DNA of 64,000 nt from Bacteroidia bacterium (GTDB taxonomy: Bacteria > Bacteroidota > Bacteroidia > SpSt-205): assembly GCA_026003215.1 (NCBI GenBank), contig BPGV01000001.1, positions 857,001-921,000 on the forward strand, in the 5' to 3' direction. A program made the translations under genes and the position numbers. Below the pieces are notes generated by a model. The model saw nothing but the letters and a program-made list of their open reading frames with translations, searched no databases and had not been told where the DNA came from. This document shows positions 1 to 10,200 of the stretch, piece after piece. Each line of letters begins with the position of its first letter. The first letter of the stretch is position 1.

Positions 1-527
1 GAGACTTCACGCACGTATACCCCTATCTGGGTGGGGATGCCTACATTCCCCACGCAGAGCGTAGCAGGGGTAAGGCGTTTCAGCCACTGGGAGGCTTCCG
101 CTACGGTAGCTTCCTCCTCCGGCGTGCCTTCTCGCCAGAACTGCCCATACCACTGCCCCGGCCGACTCGCCCAAAAGGTAAAAACCAGCTGGGAGGGTTC
201 AGCTACGCTTTGGGCTATTTGCCATAAGACCCGCATAAGCGGCACCGGATAGACAGCCCAGCCCAAAGACAAAGCCCAAGCCTTCGCCGCTGCCAGGCCT
301 ATACGGAGCCCTGTATGCGAACCGGGCCCCTGATGATAGATAACCTGCCCAATCTCTCGCCACGTAAGGCCCGCTTGCTCCAAAACCTGCTGCACAAGCC
401 CAATCAGCCGCTCGGCATGCTGAAGAGACCAATCCCACCGGATCCCCCCTACGGGTTCTCCCTCCTTAAGGAGCCCCACTTGACAGCTCGGCCCCGCCGT
501 CTCCAATACGAGCGTCCAGCCCTTCAC
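1..527 (-). CDS. tsaB: tRNA threonylcarbamoyladenosine biosynthesis protein TsaB, 3' truncated by window edge
   Basis: Minus-strand translation from GTG at 527: VKGWTLVLETAGPSCQVGLLKEGEPVGG...GQVIYHQGPGSHTGLRIGLAAAKAWALSL; GPGSxTGLRIG motif of TsaB. Open at window edge, so absent from ORF track. Confidence 0.75.
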   Translation of the reverse strand, partial: MKGWTLVLETAGPSCQVGLLKEGEPVGGIRWDWSLQHAERLIGLVQQVLEQAGLTWREIGQVIYHQGPGSHTGLRIGLAAAKAWALSLGWAVYPVPLMRVLWQIAQSVAEPSQLVFTFWASRPGQWYGQFWREGTPEEEATVAEASQWLKRLTPATLCVGNVGIPTQIGVYVREV

Positions 528-732
528 GGTCTTTCATGCGTTTATACCAGAGCCAGCCCACGATACCCGCAGCCACATACGGCGCCGCAAACAGCACAAT
601 AATACCTACCCGCAGGCCTTTGGCCAGGCCCGGCGCGGCCGCCTCAGCATTCTTACGACACATGGCACACTGGGCCGCCCCCCACACAGGCAAGCCTAAT
701 AGCCCCAGCAGTACAACCTTCCGCCAATCCAT
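466..732 (-). CDS. conserved small membrane protein with CxxC motif (AQCAMCRKNAE) at the end of the cytochrome oxidase operon
   Basis: 88-aa ORF, signal/TM segment, CAMCRKNAE motif, two hydrophobic helices; follows DUF420 gene. Confidence 0.6.
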   Translation of the reverse strand: MDWRKVVLLGLLGLPVWGAAQCAMCRKNAEAAAPGLAKGLRVGIIVLFAAPYVAAGIVGWLWYKRMKDREGLDARIGDGGAELSSGAP

Positions 733-733
733 A

Positions 734-1267
734 TCAAGTAGGATAGTAGGGCGCTAAAAACACATACACCAGTACCCCTGTCACCGACACATAAAGCCAT
801 AGGGGAAAAGTCCAACGCGCCAGGCGCCGATGCTGCCTATAGCGCCCCAAAAGCGCTGGGTACAACGTAAATAACGCCAAAGGCACCACAAATACACTGA
901 GCCCGATATGCGTAATCAAGATAAAAAGATATACCGCCTTAATCCAGCCTGTACCCCCGAAGCGTACTTCCTCATGCGTGAGGTGATAGACCACATACGA
1001 GACCAAAAAGAGCACACTAAGTGCGAAAGCCGTAAGCATGACCTTGCGATGCTCCTGCCTTCGCCCCTTCCGAATAAGAAAATATCCTACGGTCAAAAGC
1101 CCCGTCACGGCACTATTGATAAGGGCATTTAGCCGAGGAATAAAACTCGTGTCTATACCTATATCTACCCGAGGCAGCTGTAGAAGAATAACCACAACCA
1201 GCGGTATAACTATAGAAATACCCCATATTAGGGAGCGCAGGGCTCCTTCGCTAAGGCTTAGGCGCAT
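734..1267 (-). CDS. DUF420-family membrane protein
   Basis: 177 aa, multiple TM helices with conserved histidines (HRKVM, HLTHEE, HIGLS, HRRLARWTFPLWLYVSVTGVLVY) typical of DUF420; next to SCO1. Confidence 0.8.
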   Translation of the reverse strand: MRLSLSEGALRSLIWGISIVIPLVVVILLQLPRVDIGIDTSFIPRLNALINSAVTGLLTVGYFLIRKGRRQEHRKVMLTAFALSVLFLVSYVVYHLTHEEVRFGGTGWIKAVYLFILITHIGLSVFVVPLALFTLYPALLGRYRQHRRLARWTFPLWLYVSVTGVLVYVFLAPYYPT

Positions 1268-1913
1268 ACTCTAACAACAACAGATTGAGGTCTTCGCGGA
1301 GTTTTTTACGCTGGAGGCTATCTAAGCCGCTATAAAATCCCCGTATGCGTAGCTCCGGGTCCACGAGCACCAGCATGTCGCTATGTACATAGCCGAGTTC
1401 GCCCTGGGTGGAGTCGGGCGCCTTATCTACGGGGAGGAGGTACCCCTTGATAGCGAGGCGATAGAGGGTAGTCTCGGGGCCGGTGACGAAAGTCCACCGA
1501 CTTAAGTCTGCCCCATATCGTGTAGCATATTCGCGCAAAACGGAAGGCGAATCGTGGGCCGGATCTATAGTATAGGATATCAAACGCACCTTCGCAGAGC
1601 TACCCTGCAAGTAGTCTTGCAGCTCGCGCATAGCTTCACTTAGCCGAGGGCAGATGCCAGGGCAGCGCGTAAAAAAGTAATCCGCCACATGAACCCACCC
1701 CCGCAGCGAGTCCTCCGTAAAAGGCACACTATCCTGCGTCAGGAGCCCAAACGCAGGCAAGGTATGCCAGACCGTATCGCCCACACCCCGCACCTCATAG
1801 GGACCCAACTTAGGTAGGGTTTTATAGCGATTACGCCCTTGGCTGAGAAACCACCACAAGAGTAGCGGGAAGAAAAAGACCAGTAGCACCACAAGAACCC
1901 GCACCCCGCGCAT
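1251..1913 (-). CDS. SCO1/SenC family copper chaperone
   Basis: FFTRCPGICPRLSEAM (CxxxC) and YTIDPAHDSP motifs; 220 aa. Confidence 0.9.
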   Translation of the reverse strand: MRGVRVLVVLLVFFFPLLLWWFLSQGRNRYKTLPKLGPYEVRGVGDTVWHTLPAFGLLTQDSVPFTEDSLRGWVHVADYFFTRCPGICPRLSEAMRELQDYLQGSSAKVRLISYTIDPAHDSPSVLREYATRYGADLSRWTFVTGPETTLYRLAIKGYLLPVDKAPDSTQGELGYVHSDMLVLVDPELRIRGFYSGLDSLQRKKLREDLNLLLLEYAPKP

Positions 1914-2257
1914 CAGCCAAAAAGCAACTGAAAGAGCTTTACCCCTTCATACCACAGCACCACCAGCAAAGCCATCAAAAGTATCATCGGCGATATAATA
2001 ACGAGAGCCAAACTCACCCGTTCATAGCGCATATGCATAAAGTACCCCGTGATATAAAACGCCTTAGCAATCGTCATCAGCACAAAAGTCAACGTTTTAG
2101 GCCCCCCCTTGGGCACGGTAAATGCCACCACAAACTCTAATACCGTGATTACAAAAAGAATGACAAAAGGAATCCACACTTTATCCCAGATGCTATGCCC
2201 TGAGGGCAGCAGAAGGCCCAAGAGGCCTCTCCTTTGAGGTATCGTATGCTCAGCCAT
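1913..2257 (-). CDS. cytochrome c oxidase subunit IV (prokaryotic type)
   Basis: 114 aa, three TM helices, YFMHMRYE motif; between CtaE-like and SCO1 genes. Confidence 0.8.
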   Translation of the reverse strand: MAEHTIPQRRGLLGLLLPSGHSIWDKVWIPFVILFVITVLEFVVAFTVPKGGPKTLTFVLMTIAKAFYITGYFMHMRYERVSLALVIISPMILLMALLVVLWYEGVKLFQLLFG

Positions 2258-2260
2258 AGG

Positions 2261-2923
2261 TCACAATAGGTAGAAAAAGGTAAATACAAAAACCCACACC
2301 AAATCTACGAAGTGCCAGTAGAGTCCGATATTTTCCACGCGGTTGTAGTTGTTGATACGGTCAAAGTCGCCGCGCAAAATCTGCACAAGTACCACGAGAT
2401 TGAGGATTACACCACTGGCTACATGAGAGCCATGAAAGCCGGTAATTAAGAAGAAAAACTGGCCAAACTGCGGTGCCCCGAAAGGATTGCCCGTGAGGGT
2501 AGTACCCCCTAAGATGAGGTGGGTCCATTCCCATGCCTGACACCCTAAGAAGGTCAGACCGCCGAGAATAGTGAGAAATAGAAACAGAGCGGCTTTCTTT
2601 CGGTCACGCTGATGCCCTGCTTCTACGGAGAGGACCATAGTCACACTACTCACAATCAAGATAAAGGTCATCAGCCCCACAAACACGAGCGGATATCCAT
2701 GCCCTAAAATAGGCGCAGCATCAAATACATGTTCCGGGTCAGGCCAGTTTGGAGCTTTAAAGCGAATAAAGCCATACGCTGTGAGAAAAGAGCCAAAAGT
2801 AAAAGCGTCTGACAAGAGAAAAACCCACATCATGAGCTTACCCCAACTGACGTTGCCAAAGGGCGAACGGCCCCCACTCCACGGTGAGGAGAGGTCTTGC
2901 GTTTGCGTCGCTACAGCTGCCAT
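2261..2923 (-). CDS. ctaE: cytochrome c oxidase subunit III
   Basis: ITGFHGSHV...GLYWHFVDLVWVFVFTFFYLL motif; start taken at MAAVATQTQD. Confidence 0.9.
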   Translation of the reverse strand: MAAVATQTQDLSSPWSGGRSPFGNVSWGKLMMWVFLLSDAFTFGSFLTAYGFIRFKAPNWPDPEHVFDAAPILGHGYPLVFVGLMTFILIVSSVTMVLSVEAGHQRDRKKAALFLFLTILGGLTFLGCQAWEWTHLILGGTTLTGNPFGAPQFGQFFFLITGFHGSHVASGVILNLVVLVQILRGDFDRINNYNRVENIGLYWHFVDLVWVFVFTFFYLL

Positions 2924-2925
2924 AG

Positions 2926-3501
2926 TTATAGGAGTTGATTTAGCTGCAAAAATACGACGAGATACACCCACAATACATCCAGGGCATGCCAGAAAAGCCC
3001 AGTCAAGCGCAATCCCAGTCTATCCTCCGGCCGCACCTTGTACAGAATAGCCCGAAAAGTCCAGTACCCCACCGCTACAAGCCCCGCCACAAGATGCACC
3101 GCATGTAGCCCTGTAAAAACGTAAAAATAACTGACAGCTTTGTGGTTACCCGTCAAAAATAGCCCTTCTCGTACGAGCATCTGCCAGCCTATTAGTTGCC
3201 CAAGCAAAAAAACTACCCCTAACCCGAAGGTTATCATGAGCCCTACTTGGAGCTGGCGGTAGTTCCCGAGGGCAAATCCCCGCTGCGCCCGATAATAAGC
3301 TATACTACTGGAGAGAAGTACAGCTGTATTAGCCCAAAATATCGGCGGTATAGTAAAAGTTTTCCAAAACTCATGGAAACGCTGAACTAAGTAGGCACTC
3401 GTAAACCCCATAAAGAGCATCCCCATGCTCACGAGGTAGAGCCACAGGAGAAACTCTTTTGGGTGGAGACGGGCTGGAGCCTGTGTCATAAGAGTAGCCA
3501 T
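2926..3501 (-). CDS. second cytochrome c oxidase subunit III-like protein
   Basis: FTGLHAVHLVAGLV...GLFWHALDVLWVYLVVFLQL; paralogous to the downstream gene. Confidence 0.85.
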   Translation of the reverse strand: MATLMTQAPARLHPKEFLLWLYLVSMGMLFMGFTSAYLVQRFHEFWKTFTIPPIFWANTAVLLSSSIAYYRAQRGFALGNYRQLQVGLMITFGLGVVFLLGQLIGWQMLVREGLFLTGNHKAVSYFYVFTGLHAVHLVAGLVAVGYWTFRAILYKVRPEDRLGLRLTGLFWHALDVLWVYLVVFLQLNQLL

Positions 3502-4355
3502 ATACCCAAATAAAGAAAAGTAAGGTACGCCGTAAGAGCTAAAAGAAGGTATCGCAAATTTTTAGGGTTGGTACCATATACCCATCCCCCGCTGAGGAAA
3601 GCCACCGGAAGACCTATGCTAAAACTCCAAAGGCCCACTTGCCAGGGGAGGAACGGCCACAACGCCAAAGCCGCCACAGGCAGCGCCCATACCGAAAGCC
3701 ATAAGGCTAAGCGATTAGCTTGTGCTTTTTCGGGGGAAAAAGGTAAAAGACGAAATCCAGCCCGAGCATAGTCCCCCTGCGCTAAAAGCGCTATTACCCA
3801 GAAATGCGGAAACTGCCATACAAACTGAAGGACAAAAAGCGCCACTAAGACAGGCGATACCTCTGGGCGCACAGCCCAGTAGCCAATCACTGGGGGTAAT
3901 GCCCCTGGAAATGCCCCTACCAATACAGCAATGGGACCGTGTTTCTTGAGGGGGGTATAGGCCAATACATACAACGCCCAGGCCACCCCGCCTAAGAGCG
4001 CTACTTCCCACCGAACCAGCGATAGCATCCCTATCCCCACAACGAAGAGGGTAAGCGCCACTATTACCCCCTCCACAGGCGAGAGCAGGCCTGCTGGAAG
4101 AGGGCGGCTGCGGGTGCGTTCCATGAGTGCATCAGAGTCACGCTCCCAGATTTGATTCGCGGCATTGGCAGCGCCGGTAATCGCATACCCACCTAACGCC
4201 AGCCATAAAAGAGACATACCCTCAGACAAGCCCGCCACCAGCGCCCCCATCATAGCCGAAAAAACCACGACTAAGCTAAGCCTGGGCTTCGTAAGCTGCC
4301 AGTATAGCCCTATCCTATGCAGAAAGCTGAGGGATAGACTGAGGAGCGCCGTCAT
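3486..4355 (-). CDS. ctaB: protoheme IX farnesyltransferase
   Basis: UbiA-family; YWQLTKPRLSLVVVFSAMMG, NAANQIWERDSDALMERTRSRPLPAG. Confidence 0.95.
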   Translation of the reverse strand: MTALLSLSLSFLHRIGLYWQLTKPRLSLVVVFSAMMGALVAGLSEGMSLLWLALGGYAITGAANAANQIWERDSDALMERTRSRPLPAGLLSPVEGVIVALTLFVVGIGMLSLVRWEVALLGGVAWALYVLAYTPLKKHGPIAVLVGAFPGALPPVIGYWAVRPEVSPVLVALFVLQFVWQFPHFWVIALLAQGDYARAGFRLLPFSPEKAQANRLALWLSVWALPVAALALWPFLPWQVGLWSFSIGLPVAFLSGGWVYGTNPKNLRYLLLALTAYLTFLYLGIWLLL

Positions 4356-5286
4356 ACCGCGTATGTCTCAAAAAATACAACGAGATAAAACCGCTATTTA
4401 GCGCAAAAAGAGCCACTACCAAGTGAAGGACTTGCAAGACAGGAGAGAAAGAAAGATAAGCCATAGCTGCACCCGACAAAACTTGTACGACTAACGCTAA
4501 AAGCGTCCATAAAGCCCATCGCCGAGCGAAAGGTTGCCTTACAGGGTCCCGGAACACTCGCCACTGGTAATAGGCCCATCCCCCCAGCACAAACCACGAA
4601 AAACTTCTATGTATCAGGAAAACGATTTGGTCTGAGAGTAAATCCACACCTTCACGGCTGACCACCGCCCGCACAGAAGCCCCCAAAAGCACTTGTCCTA
4701 AGAGAAGGATCCAACTACCCCAGCCTAAAAGCTCATATACCCGCCATTCCGCTGAGAGGGGTCTCTCCTGGAGCAAAAAACTACGCGCCCACGCCAAAAG
4801 CACCGCTATCGTAAGCAGTACGCTAAAAAGCATATGTATAGTAATCATGTGTTGAGCCAAGTAGGTAGCCACCACCCGCCACCCCAGCAAGGCTTGTATA
4901 AGTAGGAGTGCGGGCACAGCTATTACCCACCTGAGGATGTCGGGCCGTCCCCGAAGGTACACCCCTGCGTATCCTACCATAGCCACGACGCCTATGCCAG
5001 CCAGCACGCTAACCATGCGGTTGAGATATTCGGCCCAGGTTTTGCGGGGGTCAAAAGGTTCAGCAAGCCGGCCGGCTACGGCATACCGCTCACGATAATC
5101 TGGGGGTAGTTGCGATTCGTGGGTAGGGGGGATGAGCTGCCCATAGCAGGTAGGCCAATCGGGACAACCCATCCCCGCCCCCAGAACCCGCACCGTCACC
5201 CCAGCCACTATCACCAGAAAAAAGAGCCCAAATACCCCCAGCGCTAACCGACGGAAGCGGAGCAGATGTCTCTGCTCGGCCGTCAT
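4315..5286 (-). CDS. ctaA: heme A synthase (COX15/CtaA)
   Basis: VTVRVLGAGMGCPDWPTCYGQLIPP, EYLNRMVSVLAG; 323 aa. Confidence 0.95.
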   Translation of the reverse strand: MTAEQRHLLRFRRLALGVFGLFFLVIVAGVTVRVLGAGMGCPDWPTCYGQLIPPTHESQLPPDYRERYAVAGRLAEPFDPRKTWAEYLNRMVSVLAGIGVVAMVGYAGVYLRGRPDILRWVIAVPALLLIQALLGWRVVATYLAQHMITIHMLFSVLLTIAVLLAWARSFLLQERPLSAEWRVYELLGWGSWILLLGQVLLGASVRAVVSREGVDLLSDQIVFLIHRSFSWFVLGGWAYYQWRVFRDPVRQPFARRWALWTLLALVVQVLSGAAMAYLSFSPVLQVLHLVVALFALNSGFISLYFLRHTRYDGAPQSIPQLSA

Positions 5287-7229
5287 GCGGTAGGAGCGTC
5301 CGGCTTATGGTTGGGCGAAAGGGCCGGCACCGGCGTAGGCTCGGGCGAGACCTTCGCCGCTTCCCCCTCCGAAGGCTCCTCCCTATCAATCACACTGAGC
5401 GGCTCAAAGTCATCTTCCCACCAGCGCACGCCCCGAGCGATGTCCTCATCAGAGATATATTGCGGGATGAAGTCGGCGGGTGCGCCCGGCTTAGAATAAT
5501 CATACGGCCACCGATACACCACAGGCAGTTTGCCTGGCCAGTTCCCATGAATATGCTTGACAGGGGAGCTCCACTCCAGCGTCGTGGCTTTCCACGGGTT
5601 ACGCGGGGCCGGCTTACCCCAAAACATACTGTGGAAAAAGTTATACACAAACAAAAGCTGCCCCGCTATCGTAACAAGCGCCGCTATGGTGATAAATACA
5701 TTCAGGTCTTGCCAGCTCTTCGTAAAATCAAACTCCGTGAAGGCATAGTAACGCCGAGGCACCCCACCAAAGCCCATGTAATACATCGGGAAAAACACCA
5801 AGTTCGCCCCAATGAAGGTAAGCCAGAAGTGAATGTACCCTAAACGGTTATTCATCATGCGGCCCCACAGCCGCGGGAACCAGTGATACGTACCCCCAAA
5901 CATGGCAAATACCGCCGACACGCCCATCACGAGGTGGAAGTGCCCTACTACAAAGTAGGTATTATGCAAGGGGATATCCAGAGGTGCTACCCCCAAGAAA
6001 AACCCAGTAAGCCCTCCACTGATAAAGAACGAGACCGTCCCAATTGCAAAAAGCATCGGCACCGTAAGGTGTATCCGTCCCTTCCACAGGGTAAAGATGT
6101 AGTTGAAGATTTTCATCGCAGACGGAATAGCCACGAGAAGCGTAGTAGCGGTGAAGATAGAGCCTAAAAGGGGATTCATGCCCGAGACAAACATGTGGTG
6201 CGCCCATACAATAAAAGACACAAAGGCAATCCCCAAAATGGAATACACCATCACCTTGTACCCGAAGATAGGCTTGCGCGCATGCGTGCTTATCAGCTCA
6301 GAGGTGATACCCAGCGCCGGTAGGAGCACAATATACACCTCGGGATGCCCTAAAAACCAGAAGAGATGGAGATATAGGAGGGGATTTCCCCCTTGTTGAG
6401 GTAGCGCTTGGCCAGCAATATAAATGTCAGAGAGGTAGAAGCTTGTCCCCAAGCTATGGTCAAAAAGTAGGAGGATGAAAGCGGCTACGGCCGGCGGGAA
6501 GCTCAGAAGCCCCAGTATCGCCACCGTAAAGAGCGCCCATACCACGAGCGGCATACGCATGAGGGACATGCCCTTTGTGCGCATGTTGAGTACAGTGGTG
6601 ATATAGTTAAGACCACCCATGAGCACGCCGACTACAAAGAGCACCAGCGCAATAATCCACAACACCATACCCAAGCCTGAACCCGGCATGGCCTGAGGCA
6701 GCGCACTGAGGGGAGGGTATACCGTCCAGCCCGCCGCCGCTGGCCCCGTCTCCACAAAAAACGACGCAAAAAGCACCACCGTCCCCCAGAAGAAAAAGTG
6801 AAAAGAAAGCATATTTAAAAACGGCGACGCCATGTCTCGGGCGCCAATCTGTAGCGGTATGAGGAGGTTCGCAAAGGTGCCACTCAGGCCGCCCGTCAGC
6901 AGCCAAAAGACCAAGATAGTGCCGTGCATCGTCACCAGCGCCATGTAAAAGTTCGGGTCTAAGCGGCCCTCCGGCGCCCACTTCCCTAATATCGTCTCTA
7001 AAAACGGGAAGCTTTTATCCGGAAAAGCCAGCTGGAGACGGAATATCGCCGAAAGCAATATCCCTATGAACCCCGCTACAAAGCCGGTGATGAGAAACTG
7101 CTTAGCGATCGTTTTGTGGTCCTGGCTAAAAATGTACTTCGTCCAGAAGGTTTCTTTATGATGGCCGTGGTCATGCGCATGTTCGTCGGCATGAGCCACC
7201 GCCGCTACGGTCATTTCATGCGTGGCCAT
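5283..7229 (-). CDS. ctaD: cytochrome c oxidase subunit I
   Basis: 648 aa; FWFLGHPEVYIVLLPALGITSELI, VWAHHMFVSGMNP, NTYFVVGHFHLVMG. Confidence 0.98.
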   Translation of the reverse strand: MATHEMTVAAVAHADEHAHDHGHHKETFWTKYIFSQDHKTIAKQFLITGFVAGFIGILLSAIFRLQLAFPDKSFPFLETILGKWAPEGRLDPNFYMALVTMHGTILVFWLLTGGLSGTFANLLIPLQIGARDMASPFLNMLSFHFFFWGTVVLFASFFVETGPAAAGWTVYPPLSALPQAMPGSGLGMVLWIIALVLFVVGVLMGGLNYITTVLNMRTKGMSLMRMPLVVWALFTVAILGLLSFPPAVAAFILLLFDHSLGTSFYLSDIYIAGQALPQQGGNPLLYLHLFWFLGHPEVYIVLLPALGITSELISTHARKPIFGYKVMVYSILGIAFVSFIVWAHHMFVSGMNPLLGSIFTATTLLVAIPSAMKIFNYIFTLWKGRIHLTVPMLFAIGTVSFFISGGLTGFFLGVAPLDIPLHNTYFVVGHFHLVMGVSAVFAMFGGTYHWFPRLWGRMMNNRLGYIHFWLTFIGANLVFFPMYYMGFGGVPRRYYAFTEFDFTKSWQDLNVFITIAALVTIAGQLLFVYNFFHSMFWGKPAPRNPWKATTLEWSSPVKHIHGNWPGKLPVVYRWPYDYSKPGAPADFIPQYISDEDIARGVRWWEDDFEPLSVIDREEPSEGEAAKVSPEPTPVPALSPNHKPDAPTA

Positions 7230-7232
7230 AGG

Positions 7233-8384
7233 CTATAAGGTTTGAGAGGATTTTCGGATTTCGGTTACTTGCTCAGACGGCGCATGCGCGGGTTTTTGGG
7301 TAGAGAGCCACTGCTGATACTCCTCCCAGGTCTCCACGACAACCTTCATGCGCATGTTGTAGTGCGCGCCGCCGCACAGCTGATTACACGCCAGCTCAAA
7401 GTCAAAATCGGGCTTACCCAGCTTGCGCCGCATCTCCTTAGTCGTAATGGTGGGCACCAACATCACTTGGTTTTTCTGGCCCGGGACCGCATAAATGTGG
7501 GTCCGGAAGTGCGGCAAAAACAGCGAGTGCAGCACATCCTTAGAACGCACATGGATAGTCACCAGCGCGCCCACAGGGAGGTGGATTTCCTTTGCTGCAG
7601 GCAGGATATCATCTTGCGCCTTAGGGTCGGTAAAGTCTAACCCGAGCACATTCTCCCCGCCAATCAGCGTATAATGATAGCGCCCCAGTTTGTAGTCGGC
7701 CCCGGGATACCGCACCCGCCACTGAAACTGTTCGGCCACCAGCTCTATTTCCAGCGTCTTTTGCCCCTCCTGCGGCTTCTGCCCATGCACCGGCAAGCTC
7801 CATATGTATATACCCGCTATCGCTATGGCCACTACGGGAATAGAAATGGCAATAAGCGAAGCCCGCTCTAACCCATGATGCGTCTCCTCATATACAGCCT
7901 GTCGAACCTTGCCATTATAATAGCGCCAAATCATGTAAAAGAGCATAAGATGAACCAGAATAAACGCCGGGTAAGTAAAGGAGATGATTCCATCTCGCAA
8001 CCCATCTATGAGCTTGCCATGTTCAGAGGCGGAGGCAGGTAGGTAGAGGGGGGCGTATTTGAAGGTACCCCACACCGCAAAGAATAGCCCGCCTAAGCCT
8101 ACCAGCATCCACAGGCGCATATTGACTTTATCCCGGTCCCAGCGCGCAAAGGGGTCATAGCCCGTGTAGCGCACCACCAGCTGGATAAGCCGAAAGGCCA
8201 GAAACACTATTAGGAGAGTTTCTATCCAGACGAGCTTCCAGAGAAAGCCACTCCAATCAAAAGCAGCGGCTTGCTGGGCTTGTTCGAGGGCTATTTCGGC
8301 GGCACGGGCCTTGGCTGCAGCGCCAATCTGCGCCCACCCCAGCCCCAACAGGCCCACCGCGCTCATCCACCGCATACGACTCAT
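7233..8384 (-). CDS. ctaC: cytochrome c oxidase subunit II
   Basis: VLHSLFLPHFRTHIYAVPGQKN and CNQLCGGAHYNMRMKV CuA site. Start placed at MSRMRWM (8384); the ORF-track extension to 8690 runs antisense through the divergent gene, and a TACCTTTG box lies 7 nt upstream of 8384. Confidence 0.95.
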   Translation of the reverse strand: MSRMRWMSAVGLLGLGWAQIGAAAKARAAEIALEQAQQAAAFDWSGFLWKLVWIETLLIVFLAFRLIQLVVRYTGYDPFARWDRDKVNMRLWMLVGLGGLFFAVWGTFKYAPLYLPASASEHGKLIDGLRDGIISFTYPAFILVHLMLFYMIWRYYNGKVRQAVYEETHHGLERASLIAISIPVVAIAIAGIYIWSLPVHGQKPQEGQKTLEIELVAEQFQWRVRYPGADYKLGRYHYTLIGGENVLGLDFTDPKAQDDILPAAKEIHLPVGALVTIHVRSKDVLHSLFLPHFRTHIYAVPGQKNQVMLVPTITTKEMRRKLGKPDFDFELACNQLCGGAHYNMRMKVVVETWEEYQQWLSTQKPAHAPSEQVTEIRKSSQTL

Positions 8385-8391
8385 ATAACGA

Positions 8392-8399
8392 CAAAGGTA
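8392..8399 (-). promoter_or_regulatory. -7 element TACCTTTG of ctaC operon
   Basis: Minus-strand TACCTTTG, 7 nt to ATG 8384. Confidence 0.75.
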
Positions 8400-8526
8400 A
8401 GGGAGAAGTTTCATTCCAGAGTGACCCAAGGCCCCTTGCATCTCCACAAAGATACAACAAATGTTGCAAGTACAAACGTCCTTTTGCCCGCTCCCCTCCG
8501 CACACTTTTTCGTAACCTTGCCCAAG

Positions 8527-8922
8527 ATGGCTTTCCACCTCTCCTCTTCTATCCATACCCCAGAAGTGCTTGTAGATGAAGAAAAGTCCCTCTTCGTGCT
8601 GCGCGGGGCTTGTTTTCCAGAAGACAGCGTGGAGTTTTTCCAGCCTATCCGAGAGTTTTTTGCAGCACACATAGATAAGCTACGCACCACTCCCTTAGAA
8701 GTTCATATAGAACTCCAATACATCAACTCTTCCAGCCAACGCGAGCTCTACCGGCTTTTATATGAGTTTTTACAACAAAACGGTCAGACTCACTTGTACA
8801 TTTATCAAGGAGATGACGACCAAGAGCTTGAAGATCTACGGCATGTGGTTTTTGGACTGGAACAGCTCTCAGGTGTAAAGATTACTTACCGAGAAGGTTT
8901 TTACCATTCATCGGTGTCGTAA
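8527..8922 (+). CDS. SiaC/DUF1987-family regulatory protein
   Basis: MAFHLSSSIHTPEVLVDEEKSLFVLRGACFPEDSVEFFQPI...; start at 8527 supported by TAACCTTG 6 nt upstream. Confidence 0.7.
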   Translation: MAFHLSSSIHTPEVLVDEEKSLFVLRGACFPEDSVEFFQPIREFFAAHIDKLRTTPLEVHIELQYINSSSQRELYRLLYEFLQQNGQTHLYIYQGDDDQELEDLRHVVFGLEQLSGVKITYREGFYHSSVS

Positions 8923-10200
8923 GAAACGCTTCCATGTAAAAGGAAGGGAAGGCCGGCCCTTGTACAACCACCCTACGGAGGCCCCCTCTATGGTGACGCG
9001 TTCGTAAGGGGCCTGAGCGGGGAAGGGCTGGCCAGCCAGATAAGCGGGAAAAGCTTCTCGGGGAAGGGCACGCTCGGGAAAACCTACCAGAGGCCGGCTC
9101 AAAAGCGCTGCAGCCTGCGCGGGCCGACTATGCTCCCAGAGAGGATGGGCCTCCCAAGCTTCCTTCCAAAGGGGAGCCGGTACCAAAGCCGCCGCCCCTT
9201 CCATAAGCCCCTGTAGGCTTTCTCCGCGCTCTATGGCAATAAGCCCCTCGGGCAAGGGAATAGGTACCTTACCCGCCCGAGGAAACTCGCCTGTGGGCAC
9301 TTTCCGCTTAGCCCTGGCCAAGGCCCCCTCTCGGCGACGCCACGCCGACACAAAAAACCCTTCTCCCGGTCCCCGATGCGGATAAAAGTAATATCCCACC
9401 GCTGGCCCTTCTGTGGGGACGACCGCCGAAGGCAGCTCCCCCGGCCAAAGTACCGCCTCCCATGCGGGGTCAGCCGCTATCACGGCGAGGATATTCTCCT
9501 CATTTTCTGCAGGAGCGAAGGTACAGGTAGAATAGAGGAGCACCCCCCCCGGCGCCACTAAGGCCTTAGCTGCGTGGAGGAGGCTGCGTTGAAGGCGAGC
9601 CATACGCGTACTGAGGTCGGGGTGCCACTGGCAGGCGGCACGCGGGTCCTTTCGCCAAAGCCCCTCTCCCGAACAGGGCGCATCCAACACCACCACATCA
9701 AAAAGCCCCGGGAATCGCTCTGCCCACCAAGCCGGATGCCTACCCGTAACCAGGTAAGCGGGGATGCCCCAGCGAGCTAAGTTTTCTTTTAGCGCGGTTC
9801 GTCGGCGAGGGTCCGGGTCATTTGCAATCAGGAGGCCGCCTTCCCAGCCCAGCTCGCCTAAAAGGAGGGTGGCTTTGCCGCCCGGGGCTGCACTTAGGTC
9901 TATCACCCGCAGGGGCCGCCGCTCCGGCACAAACACCCGCAGGCTCATCCCCGAAGCCTCCTGCACATAGTAGGCCCCCGCATGCCAAAAGGGTTCCTGT
10001 TCAAAGTCCGGCCGCTCCGCCAGGAGCCGCCCCAGCGGATGCCAAACCACCCGCTCCGCTTCCGGAAAAAGCGCTCTCCCCTTTTCCGGGTGAAGCCGCA
10101 GCGCCGTACGTGAGGGCTGGCTTAGCGCTGCCAAAAAAGCTTCGGCCTCGGCCCCCAGCCGTGCCCGCATCCGCTCCACAAACGCCGGGGGCCACCTCAC
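8908..10200 (-). CDS. RsmF/NOL1-NOP2-sun family rRNA (cytosine-C5) methyltransferase
   Basis: VIDLSAAPGGKATLLLGEL, VVLDAPCSGEGLWRKDP, LLYSTCTFAPAENE motifs. Confidence 0.92.
   Translation of the reverse strand: MRWPPAFVERMRARLGAEAEAFLAALSQPSRTALRLHPEKGRALFPEAERVVWHPLGRLLAERPDFEQEPFWHAGAYYVQEASGMSLRVFVPERRPLRVIDLSAAPGGKATLLLGELGWEGGLLIANDPDPRRRTALKENLARWGIPAYLVTGRHPAWWAERFPGLFDVVVLDAPCSGEGLWRKDPRAACQWHPDLSTRMARLQRSLLHAAKALVAPGGVLLYSTCTFAPAENEENILAVIAADPAWEAVLWPGELPSAVVPTEGPAVGYYFYPHRGPGEGFFVSAWRRREGALARAKRKVPTGEFPRAGKVPIPLPEGLIAIERGESLQGLMEGAAALVPAPLWKEAWEAHPLWEHSRPAQAAALLSRPLVGFPERALPREAFPAYLAGQPFPAQAPYERVTIEGASVGWLYKGRPSLPFTWKRFLRHR

Noticed and set aside
5307-5843. 178-aa plus-strand ORF
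   Set aside because: Antisense to ctaD, which is unequivocal.
8385-8690. N-terminal extension of ctaC to 8690 in the ORF track
   Set aside because: Would run through the divergent SiaC-like gene and over the ctaC promoter box; the signal/TM start is at 8384.
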